A stretch of DNA of 38,472 nt from BM714 sp964484935 (GTDB lineage Bacteria; Bacillota; Clostridia; Peptostreptococcales; BM714), in NCBI GenBank assembly GCA_964484935.1, contig CAZAFW010000015.1, positions 1 to 38,472 of the forward strand, written 5' to 3'. Numbering within the stretch: the first letter of the stretch is position 1; each line of letters opens with the position of its first letter. The notes under the pieces are model-generated. The model worked only from the letters and a program-made list of their open reading frames with translations, did not search any database and was not told where the DNA came from. Shown here piece after piece: positions 1 through 7,873 of this stretch. The position numbers and the translations under genes were made by a program.

Positions 1-391
1 TTTCATCTATGCTCATCCCGTCAAAATAATGCAAAACTACAATCTGCCTGTATATCGGCTTTAATTTAGATACTGCATTGTTTATGTCCATTGCGTCGAC
101 GGTTTCATTTTCAAAAGACACACTTCCGGCTCTCTCTATTTCAAATGCACATTCTTTTGGTTTGCTCTTTCTATAATGCATCTTAATGTTGTTCATGAGA
201 ATCCTATATAGATATGTACGAACCTTCGCTTCCCTTCTGAAACTATTTGAATTCCTGTATAAATTCAGGAATGTCTCCTGAACCAAGTCCTCTGCAAGAG
301 ATGTGTCGCTGGTGATTATGGCTGCAGTCCTCTTTAGATAATCGCCATGCTCATCCATTATTTCATTTATCCATCTTAATTTATCCTGCAT
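1..391 (-). CDS. RNA polymerase ECF-type sigma factor, C-terminus beyond window
   Basis: The frame gives about 130 residues of a sigma-70 family factor. Region 2 is visible as EDLVQETFLNLYRN followed by FRREAKVRTYLYRILMNN, which covers the core-binding and -10 recognition helices. Region 4 begins at KLKPIYRQIVVLHYFDGMSIDE, the usual start of the -35 binding helix-turn-helix. The gene runs off the left edge, so the end of region 4 and any anti-sigma partner are missing. The ATG at 389-391 follows a good AGGAGG site 6 bases upstream. By family it should redirect RNA polymerase to a small regulon. The two transglycosylase genes just upstream on the same strand are separated from it by a terminator, so a regulatory link to them is only a guess. 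Confidence 0.9.
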   Translation of the reverse strand, partial: MQDKLRWINEIMDEHGDYLKRTAAIITSDTSLAEDLVQETFLNLYRNSNSFRREAKVRTYLYRILMNNIKMHYRKSKPKECAFEIERAGSVSFENETVDAMDINNAVSKLKPIYRQIVVLHYFDGMSIDE

Positions 392-511
392 GTTTTTTCC
401 TCCTACTGTTTAGATGCAAAACAAACAGTTCGGGTCACATTTTTTGTGTGCATTATGATTTTTGTCCTTTTCAACATAATCATACTCCATCAATACAATA
501 ATCGTAAATAC

Positions 512-539
512 AAAAGACCCAAGCCATTTGGCCCGAGTC
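512..539 (-). terminator. Rho-independent terminator of the downstream transglycosylase gene
   Basis: On the minus strand a 10-bp stem (GACTCGGGCC with GGCTTGGGTC, including three G-U pairs) closes an AAAT loop and is followed by TTTTG. It lies 28 bases past the stop of the gene at 567-1355 and separates it from the sigma factor gene. Confidence 0.75.
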
Positions 540-566
540 TCATTTGTCAAATTGCAATACTGATTG

Positions 567-1355
567 TCAATCGAATACTCTGTATTTTTCCGACTTTTTA
601 AGCACAAGTTTCGAATAGCTGGTCTGATAAGTTTTATGTTTGTTGTAATACTTTTTCAAATTGTAGGGTCCTCTATTGTACTCGGACAATATTTTATGGT
701 AGTCGTCTCCGTAAACTCTCTTCAAATGATTCAGATATATTGTCCCAAGTGCGAAATTGTACTCTGGTTCAAAAATCTTTGAAGAATCATAGTGCACGCC
801 AAGACGGTATCCATACCTGTAGGCAAGCCATTTTTCGGTATCCGGTATTATCTGCATGTAGCCGCGGTCCTTTGATGTGCCGACTGCAAATTTGTTAAAA
901 TTGCTTTCTGTTTCTATGAGCCCCAATATAATTGAGGGTTCCATTTTCAGCTGTTCACAATATCCAAGCAATATCGCCGATTCCTGAAGAGTCAAAGGTG
1001 TTCTGTCCGCCAAATCAGCAATTCTTTCCAAATCGCTGCCAAGATTAACTGTTACGTATTTTTGGACTCCTTCCAATTGTTTAACTATTTCATTCTTATC
1101 GAATATTTCTCCATAAAGATTTTCGTATTCAAAATTTGTCTTGTCCAAAACCATTATGTCTTTTGAGAAAAGATTATATGTATATATTGACTCAGCTAAA
1201 GAATTGTCAAGGGCCAACATGAATTTCGTTTCAAGATATTGTTCTTTTATGTTCTTTGCCGCACCCATGAAAACAAATATGACTATGCAAAGCCCTGTTG
1301 TTATAATTAAATATCTCCATTTTGATTTGTGCGTGTGTTTAGAGAGGAATTTCAT
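567..1355 (-). CDS. Membrane-anchored lytic transglycosylase (SLT domain), paralogue 1
   Basis: This 262-residue protein has one N-terminal membrane helix (about residues 15-32) and a C-terminal SLT fold (about 125-250). Visible motifs are IETESNF, which carries the likely catalytic Glu, then RGYMQIIPDTEKWLA, and SEYNRGPYNLKKYY near the end. The family cleaves the glycan strands of peptidoglycan to anhydromuropeptides, here outside the membrane. The linker between helix and domain (about 33-120) is not recognised. The start has AAAGGTGG 8 bases upstream. A TATAAT at 1390-1395 gives a likely promoter in the gap to the upstream paralogue, so the two genes may be separately transcribed. It is clearly homologous to the next gene over the catalytic domain. 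Confidence 0.85.
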   Translation of the reverse strand: MKFLSKHTHKSKWRYLIITTGLCIVIFVFMGAAKNIKEQYLETKFMLALDNSLAESIYTYNLFSKDIMVLDKTNFEYENLYGEIFDKNEIVKQLEGVQKYVTVNLGSDLERIADLADRTPLTLQESAILLGYCEQLKMEPSIILGLIETESNFNKFAVGTSKDRGYMQIIPDTEKWLAYRYGYRLGVHYDSSKIFEPEYNFALGTIYLNHLKRVYGDDYHKILSEYNRGPYNLKKYYNKHKTYQTSYSKLVLKKSEKYRVFD

Positions 1356-1439
1356 TTCCGACCACCTTTGTCATTGTTGGCATACACTTATTATATATCT
1401 TAAACCCTTTTCTTAATATTAAATGTTTTTTTCACGCAA

Positions 1440-1469
1440 AATAAAAAGCCGCCTTTTCCAAGGCGGCTT
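1440..1469 (-). terminator. Terminator after transglycosylase paralogue 2
   Basis: Stem AAGCCGCCTT / AAGGCGGCTT with a 4-base loop, followed on the minus strand by TTTATTTT. It starts 10 bases past the stop codon. The same GCCGCC/GGCGGC core is reused in the terminator at 7075-7100. Confidence 0.9.
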
Positions 1470-1478
1470 TGCATTTAT

Positions 1479-2180
1479 CTATGAATTCAATGATTCGTAT
1501 TTCTTTTCCAAAAATAGAATTTTATTTGAGTAGCCTGTAGAGTATGTACCGTGTTTTTGATAGTACTCCTTCAAATTGTACGGCCCCCTATTATATTCAG
1601 ATAAAATTCTGTTGAAGTTGTCTCCGTATGCGTTGCTGAGAATATTTATATAAAGAGCTGAAAGCCCTATGTTGTATTCCTCTTCAAATATTCTTTCCGG
1701 ATTATATTTCAGTCCTATCATCTCGCCATATTCCTCAGCAAGCCATTTTTCGGTGCCTGGAATTATCTGCATGTAGCCTCTGTCATTATGCGTCCCAACC
1801 TCGTATTTTTTGAAATCGCTTTCAAGCTCCATCATTGCAAGCAAAAGCGATGTCCTAATTCCAAATTTTTTGGAATACTTGACGATTGTCATAGCAGCTT
1901 CCTCCGGCAATGAAGTCACTTCCATTATATTAGAAACTCTCTCCATCTTTAAGGCGTCTTGATTCAAAGTAAATTTATTGACAGTTTCAACCTTTTGAAT
2001 CAATTCATTATCATAGACATACTTGAATTCTCCACTAAGTTCAGCAACTGGAAGATCCGTTCCGTCATCATAGTACTCGTTTTCAGTTTCTGCATATGCA
2101 GCCAATGCAAACCCGATTACAAGAATGGGCACCAGCAGCAAGTAAAACTTTTTTAGTTCTTTTTTGTTTAAAACTTTCAT
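1479..2180 (-). CDS. Secreted or anchored lytic transglycosylase (SLT domain), paralogue 2
   Basis: This 233-residue protein begins with a basic stretch and a hydrophobic segment (about 11-30, ending ALAAYAETEN) that may be a cleaved signal peptide. The SLT domain occupies about residues 100-225. It has MELESDF with the likely catalytic Glu, RGYMQIIPGTEKWLA and SEYNRGPYNLKEYY. The last three motifs match the downstream paralogue almost residue for residue, so the pair looks like a tandem duplication with divergent N-termini. The start follows AAGGGGAG 5 bases upstream. A promoter lies at 2247-2274 and a palindrome sits in the leader at 2205-2228. Expected role: peptidoglycan cleavage during growth, sporulation or envelope-machine assembly. 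The specific role is not visible. Confidence 0.85.
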   Translation of the reverse strand: MKVLNKKELKKFYLLLVPILVIGFALAAYAETENEYYDDGTDLPVAELSGEFKYVYDNELIQKVETVNKFTLNQDALKMERVSNIMEVTSLPEEAAMTIVKYSKKFGIRTSLLLAMMELESDFKKYEVGTHNDRGYMQIIPGTEKWLAEEYGEMIGLKYNPERIFEEEYNIGLSALYINILSNAYGDNFNRILSEYNRGPYNLKEYYQKHGTYSTGYSNKILFLEKKYESLNS

Positions 2181-2204
2181 GATTGCTCCCCTTAATTAAA
2201 ATTA

Positions 2205-2228
2205 AGGCATATGCAAATGCATACGCCT
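2205..2228 (-). repeat. Inverted repeat in the leader of transglycosylase paralogue 2
   Basis: AGGCATATGCA and TGCATACGCCT form an 11-bp stem with one mismatch and a 2-base loop. It lies between a promoter (2247-2274) and the start codon at 2180. No strong T-run follows on the minus strand, only TTAATTTTAATT, so it could be a weak terminator of the aminopeptidase gene, a leader hairpin or an operator. Confidence 0.5.
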
Positions 2229-2246
2229 CTAAATGACAACTATTGA

Positions 2247-2274
2247 ATTATAACAGAATAACCTAAAAAATCAA
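2247..2274 (-). promoter_or_regulatory. Sigma-A type promoter for transglycosylase paralogue 2
   Basis: On the minus strand TTGATT (2269-2274), a 16-base spacer and a perfect TATAAT (2247-2252). The -35 box overlaps the stop codon of the aminopeptidase gene. Confidence 0.7.
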
Positions 2275-3665
2275 GCCATTTCTCTAAAAAATATTTCATA
2301 TGCCCTATACGCCATATACAAATCAACCTTGCTTATCAATTCAAAGGGGGAATGCATGCTTAAAACCGGCAATCCTATGTCCGCAACTTCAGCCCCTTTG
2401 TTGGCCAATATATAGGCTATTGTCCCGCCGCCTCCTTGGTCGACCTTTCCCACTTCGGCTGTCTGCCAAACTATATTCTCTTTTTCCAGAAGCATCCTCA
2501 CTTTCGAGATATATTCAGCATTTGCATCGTTTGATCCCGACTTTCCTTTTGATCCCCCGTATTTAGAAATGGAAACCCCTCTTCCAAGATAAGCCGAATT
2601 CAATTTATCGGAAACTTCCGGATAATCCGGATCAAAACCATTGACTACATCTGCAGAAAAAACATTGGCATTGGACAACAATCGCCTGAGCATAAGTTCA
2701 TTATAGCTCCCCTTTATACGAAAAAGTATTTCAGCCATGAAATTTTCAAAAAAGCTTGATAGCATCCCTGTGTTTCCAACGCTTCCTATTTCTTCTTTGT
2801 CGCTGAAAACAGCCACTGCGCTTCTCTTATACGATTCTTTTGAAAAGAGGGCTTTCATCGCAGCAAATGAGCATGAACGATCGTCCTGGCCGTATCCCAT
2901 TACCATGGAACGGTCAAAACCCGAATCACGCGCTTTTCCTGCAGGAACCACTTCAAGCTCCGCGACCTTAAAATCATCCTCTTTAATTTTGTACTTTTCC
3001 TCCAGTATTTTCAGCAAATTCAACTTGAATGGATTTTTTTCTTCATCGCTTGGCCTATTTCCAATAATCACGTTCAGACTTTCCCCTGTAACAGCTTCAC
3101 TCATTTTTTTAGCATTTTGGTCCTTTGCCAAGTGAGGCAGCAAATCGCTTATTAAAAATACCGGGTCTTCGGAGGCTTCCCCAATGCTTATGGAAACCTT
3201 CCCACCGTCTGATTTATAGACTATTCCGTGCAGAGCCAAAGGCAAAGAAGTCCATTGATATTTTTTGATTCCTCCATAATAATGTGTTTTAAACAAAACC
3301 ATGTCGCTGTCTTCGTAAATTGGATTTTGCTTCAGGTCAAGCCTTGGCGAATCCAAATGTGCGCCTATAATATTAACGCCGTCAATCAAATCGCTTTCCC
3401 CGATATTTATCATTATAATCGACTTGCCGCGATTCTTTGCATAGTACTTTCCTTTTGGATCAAAGCTTTCATTATCTTCAGAATACAAATCAATGAAACC
3501 TTTCTTCTTTGCTTCCGCTTCAATATAATCCGATGCTTCTCTCTCCGTCTTCGCTTTTGAAATGAATTCTTTGTATCCATCAATAAATATTTTCATTTCA
3601 CATAAGTCTCCCTTTTCCAAGCTGTTCCATGCACTCTTATTCTTTTCAGTATCAATACTCTTCAT
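2271..3665 (-). CDS. M18 family zinc aminopeptidase
   Basis: The protein has 464 residues, the usual length of the bacterial M18 family. Candidate zinc ligands are seen in order: the His in IIGAHLDSPRLD (about residue 100), the Asp in GYGQDDRSCS, the Glu pair in FSDKEEIGSVGNTG, and the His in VLSMHSPFELI near the C-terminus. M18 enzymes form large tetrahedral complexes in the cytosol and remove N-terminal residues from peptides, so the likely role is peptide turnover for amino-acid supply. The gene starts 19 bases past the DUF896 stop, with GGAGGGTG 5 bases before the ATG. It is probably co-transcribed with the ygiQ-like and DUF896 genes. I cannot tell the substrate preference from sequence. 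Confidence 0.92.
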   Translation of the reverse strand: MKSIDTEKNKSAWNSLEKGDLCEMKIFIDGYKEFISKAKTEREASDYIEAEAKKKGFIDLYSEDNESFDPKGKYYAKNRGKSIIMINIGESDLIDGVNIIGAHLDSPRLDLKQNPIYEDSDMVLFKTHYYGGIKKYQWTSLPLALHGIVYKSDGGKVSISIGEASEDPVFLISDLLPHLAKDQNAKKMSEAVTGESLNVIIGNRPSDEEKNPFKLNLLKILEEKYKIKEDDFKVAELEVVPAGKARDSGFDRSMVMGYGQDDRSCSFAAMKALFSKESYKRSAVAVFSDKEEIGSVGNTGMLSSFFENFMAEILFRIKGSYNELMLRRLLSNANVFSADVVNGFDPDYPEVSDKLNSAYLGRGVSISKYGGSKGKSGSNDANAEYISKVRMLLEKENIVWQTAEVGKVDQGGGGTIAYILANKGAEVADIGLPVLSMHSPFELISKVDLYMAYRAYEIFFREMA

Positions 3666-3684
3666 TTGGCACCCTCCAAACCTA

Positions 3685-3882
3685 TTAATTCAAATCTTTG
3701 TTTATATCATTTTCGTCAACAATTTTTATCGAATTAAGCTGTTGGCGGAATTGTTTTCTGAATGACTTGAGATATTCTTCCCTCAATATCTTTTGTTCTT
3801 TTTTTTCATCTTCCGTCAAGCCTTCACCTTTTTGTTTTCTTGCGAGCTGGTTTATTCGATCCAGCCTTTCCTTTTCTGTCAT
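3685..3882 (-). CDS. DUF896 family small protein (YnzC-like)
   Basis: A 65-residue basic, highly charged protein that starts MTEKERLDRINQLARKQK and continues with GLTEDEKKEQKILREEYL. These two helical blocks are the hallmark of the DUF896/UPF0291 family, whose B. subtilis members are small three-helix proteins of unsettled function. The ATG follows GGAGGT 5 bases upstream, which supports the start even though it places 59 bases inside the end of the upstream radical SAM gene in another frame. The conserved family length and the good ribosome site make it a real gene rather than a shadow. The aminopeptidase gene follows 19 bases later. Confidence 0.9.
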   Translation of the reverse strand: MTEKERLDRINQLARKQKGEGLTEDEKKEQKILREEYLKSFRKQFRQQLNSIKIVDENDINKDLN

Positions 3883-5704
3883 TTCTACCTCCGATTCCCT
3901 TTCCTTTGTTTATTGGTTTTATCAATGCATTTTCCCCATATCCAACCAGATCCATCCTGTTTGCCTTTTTCAACGCCTCATAAACCATCAACCTGTATTT
4001 GGGATTCCAATACTGCAACAATGCCCTTTGAAGCTCTTTTTCCCTTCCCTTTGGCACATATACCTTTTCCATCGTCCTCGGATCCAATCCCGTGAAATAC
4101 ATTACTGTCGACATCGTTCCCGGCGTCGGATAAAAATCCTGCACCTGTTCCGGGTGTCTTCCTATGTCGCGCAGATATTCCGCAAGCATGATCGCATCTT
4201 CAAGCGTGCTTCCCGGATGGCTTGAAATGAAATACGGAACCAGAAATTGTTCTTTGCCGATTGACCTGTTGTACTTAAAATATGCCGTCCTAAAGCTTTT
4301 GTATGAGTCAAAAGACGGTTTATTGAGATAGCTGAGCACTTTCTGCGAAACATGTTCAGGAGCCACCTTCAGTTGCCCGCTTATGTGATTTTTGCACAAT
4401 TCCTTGAAAAATTCATTCTTCGGGTCCAGCATCATGTAGTCATATCTTACTCCCGATTTTATGAAAACTTTCTTTACCCCGTTCAAATTCCTCAATTCCC
4501 TAAGCAGATCAACATAATCGCTGTGGTCAGGAACAAGGTTAGGACACGGAGAAGGAGAAAGGCAGCTTCTGTTGTCGCAATATCCGTGTTCTTTGGCTTT
4601 TTGGCAAGCCTCGCTTCTAAAATTGGCAGTAGGTCCTCCAACATCTTGTATATATCCTTTGAAGTCTTCCTGCCTTGCCATCCATTTTGCTTCTTCTAAT
4701 ATCGATTCATGGCTTCTTTGCTGTATGTGCTTTCCTTGATGCCTGCTTATTGAACAAAATGAGCAATCTCCAAAGCAACCTCTTTGGGCAGTTATGCTAA
4801 AGCGCATTTCATTTAGTGCGGGAATTCCTCCCATGCTGTCATAATCGGGATGCGATTCCCTCACATAAGGCAAATCATATACATCATCCAGATATGTCTG
4901 CTCCACTGGGTATTGGGGCGGGTTCTGAATGAGGTATCTGTTTCCATGTTGCTGGCCCAGCGACATGTCATTGAAAGGATTGTCGCCCTTGGACTGGATT
5001 ATGAAAGCTCTTGCAAAAGCCGCCGAATCTTTTACAGCTTCATCATATGACGGTATTTCGACCGTATGAGGCTCTATATCCAAACTATTTTGTATATAAG
5101 AGGTTCCTCTGACATGCCTTATCTGATTTATTTCAACCCCTGCAGCCATGTATTCCGCTATCTCTAATAAAGGCTTCTCTCCCATTCCATAAACCAGCAT
5201 GTCAGCTTTGGAATCAAAAAGAATCGAACGCCTTATTCTATTGTCCCAATAATCATAGTGGGCCATTCGTCTCAGGCTTGCCTCAATTCCGCCTATTATT
5301 ACAGGAATATCCTTGAAACATGACTTGATTAGATTTGTGTAAACTATTACAGCACGGTCCGGCCTTTTTCCAAATTCTCCGCCGGGTGTATACGCGTCTC
5401 TTCTTCTTTTTCTTTTGTTTGAAGTATAATGGTTGACCATGGAATCCATGTTGCCCGAGGTCACCAAAAATGCATATTTGGGTTTTCCCAGCAAACTTAT
5501 ACTATTTTTATCTTTCCAGTTCGGTTGCGCAATTATGCCCACCCTGTATCCATTTTTTTCAAGTATTCTAGAGAGTATAGCAACTCCAAAGCTTGGATGG
5601 TCAACATAGGCATCCCCCGTGACTACTATGAAATCGCACTGGTCCCAGTTTCTTTTTTTCATACCCTCCCTGCTTACCGGAAGAAAAATATCTCTTTTGC
5701 TCAT
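3824..5704 (-). CDS. ygiQ: YgiQ family radical SAM protein
   Basis: The protein has 626 residues. An N-terminal B12-binding-like region (about 20-180) contains VVTGDAYVDHPSFGVAILSRIL. The radical SAM core starts at about 300 with ITAQRGCFGDCSFCSISRHQG, whose CxxxCxxC holds the 4Fe-4S cluster. The KVAPEHVS and QDFYPTPGTMST blocks are typical of the YgiQ/UPF0313 family. The last 30 residues are a Lys/Gly-rich tail. Family members are iron-sulfur enzymes that generate a 5'-deoxyadenosyl radical, but their substrate is unknown. The start has TTGGAGG 7 bases upstream. The 3' end overlaps the DUF896 gene by 59 bases, which argues for a common mRNA. Confidence 0.92.
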   Translation of the reverse strand: MSKRDIFLPVSREGMKKRNWDQCDFIVVTGDAYVDHPSFGVAILSRILEKNGYRVGIIAQPNWKDKNSISLLGKPKYAFLVTSGNMDSMVNHYTSNKRKRRRDAYTPGGEFGKRPDRAVIVYTNLIKSCFKDIPVIIGGIEASLRRMAHYDYWDNRIRRSILFDSKADMLVYGMGEKPLLEIAEYMAAGVEINQIRHVRGTSYIQNSLDIEPHTVEIPSYDEAVKDSAAFARAFIIQSKGDNPFNDMSLGQQHGNRYLIQNPPQYPVEQTYLDDVYDLPYVRESHPDYDSMGGIPALNEMRFSITAQRGCFGDCSFCSISRHQGKHIQQRSHESILEEAKWMARQEDFKGYIQDVGGPTANFRSEACQKAKEHGYCDNRSCLSPSPCPNLVPDHSDYVDLLRELRNLNGVKKVFIKSGVRYDYMMLDPKNEFFKELCKNHISGQLKVAPEHVSQKVLSYLNKPSFDSYKSFRTAYFKYNRSIGKEQFLVPYFISSHPGSTLEDAIMLAEYLRDIGRHPEQVQDFYPTPGTMSTVMYFTGLDPRTMEKVYVPKGREKELQRALLQYWNPKYRLMVYEALKKANRMDLVGYGENALIKPINKGKGIGGRNDRKGKAGSNKPARKKTKR

Positions 5705-5759
5705 TGATTGCCTCCAATGAAACCATTTTTACAAAACTATTACATTTTACGTGTGTTCC

Positions 5760-5768
5760 TGCTATAAT
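5760..5768 (+). promoter_or_regulatory. Extended -10 promoter of the M23 peptidase gene
   Basis: TGCTATAAT, a perfect TGn-extended -10 box, lies 30 bases before the ATG. No good -35 box is found at 16-18 bases, which fits an extended -10 promoter. Confidence 0.7.
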
Positions 5769-5797
5769 TAAAACATATATAAATTTAGGAGACTCTT

Positions 5798-7066
5798 ATG
5801 CCAAAATTCAAGAACACCATAGACAATATTATACATTCCATAAAAACATTTTACATACGCTCTGCAAAAGTTATAAAGCCAATCGCAGCTTTCGTTTATA
5901 ATGTTCTTTCAAAATCCACTGTAATACTATCACATATTCTTAAAAAATCTTGGGCTGCATCACTAATTATTTTTTTCTCCATGATAGACGCAGTAGTTTA
6001 TTTGAACGAAGTCAATGTTATAATCGATCAAATGATTGCTTCATTGCTTTCTTCTACATTTTTCGTTTTTTACAAATTCATAGAATTCACATGTAAAAAA
6101 ATTACAGATTCAATTGTTTGGACATACAGCCTTTTATGCAGGTGGAAAAGGGAAAAATTCACATTTGTAATAATTTCAAATGAAAGTTCGAAACAGAAGA
6201 ACATGTGCCTAAGCAAGCTTTTCGTATACTCAGGCACTTTGGCCGTTTCTTTTGCAGCGCTCTTCCTTACAATTTCTTCCTTTGTTCTTTTCAATATAAA
6301 CGAAGACCTTACAAACGAAGTTTATTCAAGCCGTGAAAGAACAAACAATCTAATGGCTGTCAACAATTCCTACGAAGAGCAGATTGACAGTCTCAAAAAC
6401 AATGCTGTCATTGTTTCTGAAAAACTCGATGAGCTTAATGTCCTTGAATACAAAATCAGGGACATGGTCGGTTTAAACCTTTCAGAAAAAAAACCGACAT
6501 CAAGCGACTTGTCAAAACCCTTGTCGCGTTCGTCTGACAGAACAGTAAATCTTCCTGAAAACAACGTCATTTATGTTCCTGAAAACAGCAATGAAATTAT
6601 TGAATTGATAGATAATGAAAAAGACACGATTGACAAATTTTCAAAGGATTTGGAAATAAGGCTGGATTTCCTTGATGCAAGACCCGATTTGATGCCCGCC
6701 ACGGGCCGCTTGACTTCTCCATTCGGGTTCAGGACCCATCCTATAACAGGTAAAAAAGACTATCACAAAGGAATCGATATTGCAAATAGCCAAGGTACTC
6801 AAATATTGGCTTCCGGAAGCGGAATAGTCACTTATGTCGGCTACAACGGCGGGTACGGAAGAATGGTAATCATCTCCCATGGATATGGATATAAAAGTGT
6901 ATATGCGCATTTAAAATCGGCATCTGTACAAACCGGAGACCCAATTGACAAAGGCGAAATAATCGCAAAGATGGGAAGCACAGGAATCAGCACAGGTTCA
7001 CATCTCCACTTTGAAATACACTATAATGGCAAGCAAATCAATCCACTCAACGTCATCGAAAACTGA
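5798..7066 (+). CDS. M23 family peptidoglycan endopeptidase with N-terminal membrane extension
   Basis: This is a 422-residue protein. The C-terminal M23/LytM domain (about 300-420) shows SPFGFRTHPITGKKDYHKGIDI, with the first His and Asp zinc ligands, and the HLHFEIHYNG block with the HxH motif. So the catalytic residues look intact. Before it lie a membrane helix (about 142-168) and a coiled-coil-like segment (about 175-225), the usual layout of envelope M23 proteins. Residues 1-110 are extra: they contain two more hydrophobic segments (about 50-67 and 80-98) not normally seen. The single good start has TTAGGAG 7 bases upstream and no internal start with a ribosome site was found near the normal N-terminus. 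Family role: cleavage of peptide cross-links, or activation of amidases if degenerate. Confidence 0.88.
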   Translation: MPKFKNTIDNIIHSIKTFYIRSAKVIKPIAAFVYNVLSKSTVILSHILKKSWAASLIIFFSMIDAVVYLNEVNVIIDQMIASLLSSTFFVFYKFIEFTCKKITDSIVWTYSLLCRWKREKFTFVIISNESSKQKNMCLSKLFVYSGTLAVSFAALFLTISSFVLFNINEDLTNEVYSSRERTNNLMAVNNSYEEQIDSLKNNAVIVSEKLDELNVLEYKIRDMVGLNLSEKKPTSSDLSKPLSRSSDRTVNLPENNVIYVPENSNEIIELIDNEKDTIDKFSKDLEIRLDFLDARPDLMPATGRLTSPFGFRTHPITGKKDYHKGIDIANSQGTQILASGSGIVTYVGYNGGYGRMVIISHGYGYKSVYAHLKSASVQTGDPIDKGEIIAKMGSTGISTGSHLHFEIHYNGKQINPLNVIEN

Positions 7067-7074
7067 AGTTTTTA

Positions 7075-7100
7075 TAAAAGCCGCCAAAAGGCGGCTTTTA
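7075..7100. terminator. Bidirectional terminator between M23 peptidase and lytT
   Basis: AAAAGCCGCC, loop AAAA, GGCGGCTTTT, with T-runs on both strands. It serves the convergent genes ending at 7066 (+) and 7118 (-). Confidence 0.92.
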
Positions 7101-7117
7101 TTTTGGGCTTCACTTAT

Positions 7118-7873
7118 TTAAATTCCCATTATCTCCTTGAAGCTGCATACTTTGTTCCTGCTAACCGGAATTCTTTCCTTGCTTCCTGCAACGACAACCT
7201 GAAGAGTCCCGTTAAACCAGTTGTACACTTCTTTTACATGGTTTAAGTTCAACAGATAGCTTCTATGCGTTCTGAATAGATTGTAATCTTTAAACTTGCT
7301 CTCCAGCTCCGACAAGGTCAAACTTGTTATATACTCACCTTTTTCAGTGTTTATAAGTGTATTCCTTCCATCTGTTGTAACATAATAAATAATTTCAGGC
7401 TCCAGCGGAATATATTTGCCGTTTGAATATACACTTATTCTTTCAATTTTTTTGTTGTAGTTTTCTAAGAATATTTTGAGTTTTTCATCTGCTCCATGCT
7501 GTTCTTTATTTTCCATGTTTTCCCTTATTTTGTTTAGAGCCTTTGCAAGTCTGTTGCTATTTATTGGTTTCAAAATGTAGTCTATTGCATTCACTTCAAA
7601 AGCCTTAATGGCATAATCGTCATAGGCTGTAACAAATACTATAGACGGATAATTTTTTTCCCTTGTGATTATATCCGCCAATTCTATTCCATCTCCACTT
7701 CCTAGGTTTATGTCCAAAAAAACCGCATCAGGCTTGAATTCACAGACAACCTTTTTCGCAGTCTCCATATCGTTGGCTTCTGCAACAATTTCAACTCCGC
7801 CAATTTCATTAAGCATATATTTAATTTCATTTACAGCAGGCATTTCGTCATCAACAACAATGCATCTTATCAT
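7118..7873 (-). CDS. lytT: LytTR-family response regulator
   Basis: The protein has 251 residues. The receiver domain (1-120) has the acidic pair D8/D9, phospho-acceptor D54 in VFLDINLG, T82 and K102 in DYILKPI, so all key residues are present. The LytTR DNA-binding domain (about 145-248) shows ISVYSNGKYIPLEPEIIYY and FRTHRSYLLNLNHVKEV. These regulators bind direct repeats upstream of target genes. The ATG overlaps the stop of the histidine kinase gene by 4 bases (ATGA), which shows translational coupling and fixes the partner. Known LytST systems control lrgAB-type holin-like or pyruvate-uptake genes. Neither is in this window, so the target is unknown. Confidence 0.95.
   Translation of the reverse strand: MIRCIVVDDEMPAVNEIKYMLNEIGGVEIVAEANDMETAKKVVCEFKPDAVFLDINLGSGDGIELADIITREKNYPSIVFVTAYDDYAIKAFEVNAIDYILKPINSNRLAKALNKIRENMENKEQHGADEKLKIFLENYNKKIERISVYSNGKYIPLEPEIIYYVTTDGRNTLINTEKGEYITSLTLSELESKFKDYNLFRTHRSYLLNLNHVKEVYNWFNGTLQVVVAGSKERIPVSRNKVCSFKEIMGI

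Noticed and set aside
410..607. 65-codon frame between the sigma factor and transglycosylase genes, minus strand
   Set aside because: It crosses the terminator hairpin at 512-539 and overlaps the end of the transglycosylase gene. It has no ribosome site.
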